DNA of 10,224 bases, from contig CAMLLJ010000095.1 in the NCBI GenBank assembly GCA_946480845.1, positions 1 to 10,224 on the forward strand. The letters run 5' to 3'. This document shows positions 7,595 through 10,224 of this stretch, piece after piece (within the stretch, counting starts at the first letter, position 1; the number at the start of each line of letters is the position of its first letter). Made by a program: the position numbers and the translations under genes. The notes under the pieces were generated by a model that worked only from the letters and a program-made list of their open reading frames with translations, did no database searches and was not told where the DNA came from. The stretch comes from an uncultured Gemmatimonadota bacterium. GTDB taxonomy: Bacteria > Gemmatimonadota > Gemmatimonadetes > Gemmatimonadales > GWC2-71-9.

Positions 7595-7976
7595 GCGTGC
7601 GCCAGATGTTCACGATGAAGAGATAGGCCGCGCCGACGCTCAGGAGGCCGCCTGCCACGAGCACCCAGCGCCCTTCGCGCGGGAGGTGCGGCAGCAGCAG
7701 GAACCCCGCCACCATGGCGGCGAGGCCGGTGGTGGCGGTCCAGACGTGTGCCCCCGCCAGCCGGCGGCTGTAGAGCGGCGCGCCGGTGAAGCGGGGGATC
7801 ACGTGGTAGGCCACCCCGTAGATCATCATCGTCACGAAGCCGAGCAGGTTGAGGTGCACGTGCGCGGGGCGGTAGACGATCCACTGCGGATGGCCGGCGA
7901 TCCCCAGCCCGAGCGTCACGCCCAGGCCGAGGGCGACGAGCGCCGACTTGAGGAAGGCGCGGACGAACCACTCCAT
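7518..7976 (-). CDS. Small membrane protein resembling cbb3 oxidase/NO reductase subunit I (TM1-TM4-like)
   Basis: A 152-residue protein with four predicted membrane helices at about 12-28, 42-60, 77-96 and 104-125. Helix 2 starts RPAHVHLNLLGF and ends YHVIPRF, resembling the helix of CcoN/NorB that carries a low-spin heme b ligand; His39, His41 and His58 are candidate ligands. At about a third of a full subunit I it cannot hold the complete heme-copper site, so it is more likely a heme-binding sensor, electron carrier or partner protein than an oxidase. It is the last gene of its operon, 10 bases after the cupin, with AAAGG six bases before its ATG. Its disordered Pro/Ala tail overlaps the copper lipoprotein gene on the other strand. 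Function unknown. Confidence 0.8.
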   Translation of the reverse strand: MEWFVRAFLKSALVALGLGVTLGLGIAGHPQWIVYRPAHVHLNLLGFVTMMIYGVAYHVIPRFTGAPLYSRRLAGAHVWTATTGLAAMVAGFLLLPHLPREGRWVLVAGGLLSVGAAYLFIVNIWRTLNAAPRPARQAPTPARPLAVLQQRP

Positions 7977-7986
7977 GGCGGGCCTT

Positions 7987-8319
7987 TCAGCGCGCGCCCG
8001 GGCGGGGCGCGATGGTGGCGAGGATGACGAGCTCCTCGTCCACGGCTCGCATGCCGTGCGACTCGCCCGGAACGAAGGTGAGCATCATGCCGGGGCTCAC
8101 CTGGCGCTCCTCGTCGGCACCGCTCACGGTGCCGGAGCCCGAGAGGACCTGCATCACGACGGAGGAGCGGGTGACGTGCCGCTCGACGGCCTGGCCCGGG
8201 GCGATGCGGAACACGACCACGCGCGCATCGTCGGAATCGTGGATCAGCGCCATCGCCGGCTTCGACGGGTTGAAGGACTTCGCCTCGCGGGCGATCTCGC
8301 CCGGCAGGTAGCCGTTCAT
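7987..8319 (-). CDS. Small cupin domain protein
   Basis: A 110-residue single-domain cupin (double-stranded beta barrel), probably cytoplasmic. Cupin motif 1 lies at about residues 42-62 (GQAVERHVT, then MQVLSGSG) and motif 2 at about 77-90 (PGMMLTFVPGESHGM). Metal-binding candidates are His48 and His88, but the second His of the usual HxH is Thr50 and the usual Glu position appears to be Gln, so metal binding may be altered or absent. Its ATG overlaps the stop of the ScdA_N gene (ATGA, 8319-8316), implying translational coupling. In this context a sensor or accessory role in nitrogen-oxide or copper stress is plausible but unproven. Confidence 0.85.
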   Translation of the reverse strand: MNGYLPGEIAREAKSFNPSKPAMALIHDSDDARVVVFRIAPGQAVERHVTRSSVVMQVLSGSGTVSGADEERQVSPGMMLTFVPGESHGMRAVDEELVILATIAPRPGAR

Positions 8320-8516
8320 GCCCGGTCCCCGCGCGCGGCATGCAGGACCTGCTCGATCACCGCGTCCGCGGTGGTGCCGGCATTGCGGCTCGCCTCATCG
8401 AGGCTCAGCATTCCTCCGCAGCAGGTGTCGATCCCCAGGCGGTTGAGCACCGCTGCTGCGCGAGCTTCCTCGCGCAGCAGGTCGTTCACCGTCATGTCGG
8501 GCCGGAGCTCGAGCAT
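8316..8516 (-). CDS. Stand-alone ScdA_N (DUF542) domain protein
   Basis: A 66-residue protein made only of the ScdA_N domain, which normally forms the N-terminus of di-iron RIC proteins (ScdA/YtfE/DnrN) that repair iron-sulfur clusters after NO damage. The conserved core DMTVNDLL, then NRLGIDTCCGG with its Cys-Cys pair and Gly-Gly, is intact; the hemerythrin-like di-iron domain is absent. ATG at 8516 is preferred because of AAGGAGG at five bases and because the domain then begins as usual; in-frame ATGs at 8531 and 8546 are alternatives, the last overlapping the upstream stop as TGATG. The gene lies between the copper protein and the cupin, which supports an NO-related role. Confidence 0.88.
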   Translation of the reverse strand: MLELRPDMTVNDLLREEARAAAVLNRLGIDTCCGGMLSLDEASRNAGTTADAVIEQVLHAARGDRA

Positions 8517-8521
8517 GGCTT

Positions 8522-8528
8522 CCTCCTT
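8522..8528 (-). promoter_or_regulatory. Ribosome binding site deciding the ScdA_N start
   Basis: AAGGAGG on the minus strand, five bases before ATG at 8516. It is the best Shine-Dalgarno match among the three in-frame candidate starts (8546 has none; 8531 has GGAGGG about seven bases away). Confidence 0.65.
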
Positions 8529-8545
8529 CATTGCCTGTCCCTCCA

Positions 8546-9559
8546 TCAGTGGCCCGCCGCCATCTGGGCCGGATTGCCCACCTTGATGAGCCCGACGGCG
8601 CCCTTGCTGGCATCGGCGAACGCGTGGGTCACGAAGGCGTAGGTGCCCTCGCCGCTCATCCCCTTCTCGAAGGTGGTCTCGAAGACCGCCCCGCCGCCCA
8701 CCGGCACGTCCCAGGTCTGCAGGCCGTGGATCACCTCGGACGGCTTGCCGCCGGGATAGACCGCGTCGAAGATCGCGCCGACGACGTGGAAGGCGCTGCT
8801 CCGGTTGGGGCCGGCGTTCATCACGAAGAGCCGCACCTTGTCGCCCTCATCCACGGCGAGGGGCGCGGCCTTGTACTGGTCGGCCCGGCCGTTGAAGACC
8901 ACGTAGGACGCGCGGTTGTCGAGCATCGCCTCCCAGTCGCCCTCGCGCACGGCGGTGTCCCCGGTGGACGCCTTGGGGTAGAACTCGCTCTGCACCAGGA
9001 CGAACTCCTTGTCCACCCTGGTCGGCCAGCCGCCCTTCGGGTCCACGATGATCGGCAGGTACATCCCCTGCGCGATGTGCATGAGGACCGGCGCCGTGCC
9101 GCAATGGACCATGAAGACGCCGGCGGTGGTGGCCTCGAACTCGAAGCTCAGGCTGTCGCCCGGGGCGATCGACTTCATGGCGTGGTCCATCGGGATCCGG
9201 CTGGCGTGGAAGTCGATCGAGTGCGGCATTCCGACCGCCTCGTTGACCAGGTTGATTCGCACCAGGTCGCCCTCGCGGACGCGGAGGACCGGGCCGGGGA
9301 CGGTGCCGCCGAAGGTCCAGCCGACGTAGCGCACGCCCTTGGAGATCTCGATGGTGTCGTGGGTCATCGGGATGCGGAACTCCTTGATCGCCGCATTGGT
9401 GGCCGGCTGCACCGAGGCGTCGAAGGCCGGCGCCGTGGCGGTCCGGGTCACCCCGAAATCCACCCGCTCGACGTCGGGACGCCGGGTCGCGGCGGTGAGG
9501 CTCATGGCGGCGACGGCGATCCCGGCACCCAGGGCGAGGAACTTCGTGCGGTTCTGCAT
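8546..9559 (-). CDS. NirK-like two-domain multicopper oxidase, secreted
   Basis: A 337-residue paralogue of the copper lipoprotein at 6473. The N-terminus MQNRTKFLALGAGIAVAAM is a Sec-type signal without a lipobox, so the protein is exported but not lipidated. By alignment to NirK, type 1 ligands are His113, Cys153, His161 and Met166; type 2 ligands are His118, His152 and His312; active-site Asp116 and His258 are conserved. Like its paralogue it has the short HCGTAPVLMH loop. Likely activity is nitrite reduction to NO, or a related copper oxidase reaction. ATG at 9559 (GGAG six bases upstream) is chosen over an in-frame start at 9652 that precedes a non-signal-like stretch. Its TGA overlaps a possible start of the ScdA_N gene by one base, and it follows nosY. 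Confidence 0.87.
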   Translation of the reverse strand: MQNRTKFLALGAGIAVAAMSLTAATRRPDVERVDFGVTRTATAPAFDASVQPATNAAIKEFRIPMTHDTIEISKGVRYVGWTFGGTVPGPVLRVREGDLVRINLVNEAVGMPHSIDFHASRIPMDHAMKSIAPGDSLSFEFEATTAGVFMVHCGTAPVLMHIAQGMYLPIIVDPKGGWPTRVDKEFVLVQSEFYPKASTGDTAVREGDWEAMLDNRASYVVFNGRADQYKAAPLAVDEGDKVRLFVMNAGPNRSSAFHVVGAIFDAVYPGGKPSEVIHGLQTWDVPVGGGAVFETTFEKGMSGEGTYAFVTHAFADASKGAVGLIKVGNPAQMAAGH

Positions 9560-9670
9560 CAGTTCGGCTCCATCCTCGATTCCAGCCCTCGTCGGATGCC
9601 GGCTCCCGGCAGCCCCAGGCTGATGGAATGAGGATAGGCCGCGGCCCCCCAAGGGAGCCGAAAGCGACCG

Positions 9671-9684
9671 TGAAGCTTCCTTCA
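9671..9684. repeat. Short perfect dyad TGAAG-N4-CTTCA after nosY
   Basis: On the minus strand TGAAG-GAAG-CTTCA lies three bases beyond the nosY stop, in the 128-base gap before the NirK-like gene. It could be an operator or a weak hairpin. There is no T-run, so it is not a convincing intrinsic terminator, and it does not fit the FNR/NnrR pattern TTGA-N6-TCAA. Confidence 0.25.
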
Positions 9685-9687
9685 GGA

Positions 9688-10224
9688 TCAGTAGTCGCGG
9701 CGGGCGTGCAGGGCGCGGCCGGCCGCCAGGGGCAGGGCCAGGGCGCCGAGCAGTGAAGCGAGGATGAAGGCGGCTCCGCCACCGGCCCCCAGCAGCCGGA
9801 CGACGGCCGCCCCGGTCGGCCCCATCAGGACGTCGGCGCCCAGGCCGGTCATGGCCAGGGCGCGGACACCGTCGATCGGGTTCAGGGCGAGGAGTGCCAC
9901 GAGGACTGGCCCGGGCTCGCCGCTCCCGGTGAACTGGAGCACGCCGATGGCGGCGAAGTCGTAGAGCACGGCGAGGCAGAACCAGGCCGCCAGCGCCATC
10001 CCCACCGCCGCCGAGCGCCGGCGTGCCAGGGTTCCGATGAGGATGCCCAATCCGAGCCCGGCGAGGCCGACCGCGATGCTGCCGGCCGCCACCAGCAGGT
10101 AGCCGAGCGCGCCGGCCGTCCCGGCGGCGATCGCCACCACGACTCCCGCGAGCCCGAACCCGGCGGCACCGATCGCGGCCAGCACCGCCGCGAGCCCGAG
10201 CGCCCGCCCGGCGAACACCGCCCC
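9688..10224 (-). CDS. nosY: NosY-like ABC-2 permease (partial, 5' end beyond the window)
   Basis: The C-terminal 178 or so residues of an ABC-2 type membrane permease; the reading frame stays open to the window edge, so GTG at 10218 is internal and about 100 N-terminal residues are missing. Several hydrophobic helices are visible, with the NosY-like cytoplasmic turn LARRRSAAVGMALAAWF, then VLYDFAAIGVLQFTG and LLALNPIDGVRALAMTG, and a short basic C-terminus HARRDY. NosY works with the ATPase NosF and the periplasmic protein NosD in assembling the copper centre of nitrous oxide reductase. nosD, nosF and possibly nosZ would be expected upstream, outside the window. A generic ABC-2 permease is the alternative. 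Confidence 0.75.
   Translation of the reverse strand, partial: GAVFAGRALGLAAVLAAIGAAGFGLAGVVVAIAAGTAGALGYLLVAAGSIAVGLAGLGLGILIGTLARRRSAAVGMALAAWFCLAVLYDFAAIGVLQFTGSGEPGPVLVALLALNPIDGVRALAMTGLGADVLMGPTGAAVVRLLGAGGGAAFILASLLGALALPLAAGRALHARRDY

Noticed and set aside
8426..8431. TGTCGA as a second ECF42 promoter
   Set aside because: It lies inside the ScdA_N gene and has ACCG rather than CGAC at the 17-base spacing; copies at 549, 4347 and 8917 fail the same test.
8531..9631. Plus-strand open frame antisense to the secreted NirK-like protein
   Set aside because: His/Asp/Arg-rich mirror of the copper protein's frame, with no motif or ribosome site.
9671..9684. FNR/NnrR-type binding site
   Set aside because: The dyad gives TGA-N8-TCA, two bases longer than the TTGA-N6-TCAA pattern, so it does not fit that regulator family.
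1..10224. CRISPR arrays, insertion sequences, tRNA or rRNA genes
   Set aside because: No repeat-spacer pattern, transposase motif, terminal inverted repeats or RNA-gene signature was seen on either strand.

Overview
The window is GC-rich, tightly packed bacterial chromosomal DNA with thirteen supported protein genes, no RNA genes and no mobile elements. High GC, GTG starts, two lipoproteins with short signal peptides and the mix of families (ECF42-type sigma factor with DGPF proteins, NosY, NirK-like copper proteins) would fit Gemmatimonadota or a similar soil or sediment phylum. That placement is inference; nothing in the window is a phylogenetic marker.

Left block (13-3186, minus strand, transcribed right to left): three tandem YCII/DGPF-domain proteins, an ECF42-type RNA polymerase sigma factor with a long C-terminal extension, and an NADPH-dependent FMN reductase. 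Gaps are 1 to 41 bases, so this is probably one operon. Upstream of the first gene is a TGTCGA-N17-CGAC element (3256-3282) that resembles the promoter recognised by ECF42 sigma factors, which suggests self-activation.

Middle block (3323-7594, plus strand, divergent from the first): an M24 (Xaa-Pro type) metallopeptidase, an alkaline-phosphatase-superfamily (NPP-like) lipoprotein and a two-cupredoxin-domain, nitrite-reductase-like copper lipoprotein. The last two genes overlap by GTGA.

Right block (7518-10224, minus strand): a partial nosY (ABC-2 permease for nitrous oxide reductase maturation) cut by the window edge, then after 128 bases a second, secreted NirK-like copper protein, a stand-alone ScdA_N/DUF542 domain protein, a small cupin and a four-helix protein resembling the start of heme-copper oxidase/NO reductase subunit I. 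The last four genes are linked by overlaps or a 10-base gap. Together with nosY they suggest a nitrogen-oxide reduction or NO-defence locus. The copper lipoprotein of the middle block converges on this operon, and the two coding ends overlap by 77 bases.

Most interesting: the compact NirK-like / ScdA_N / cupin / mini-subunit-I operon with a second NirK-like paralogue facing it, and the self-contained ECF42-DGPF operon with a recognisable promoter and a flavin reductase as its last gene.
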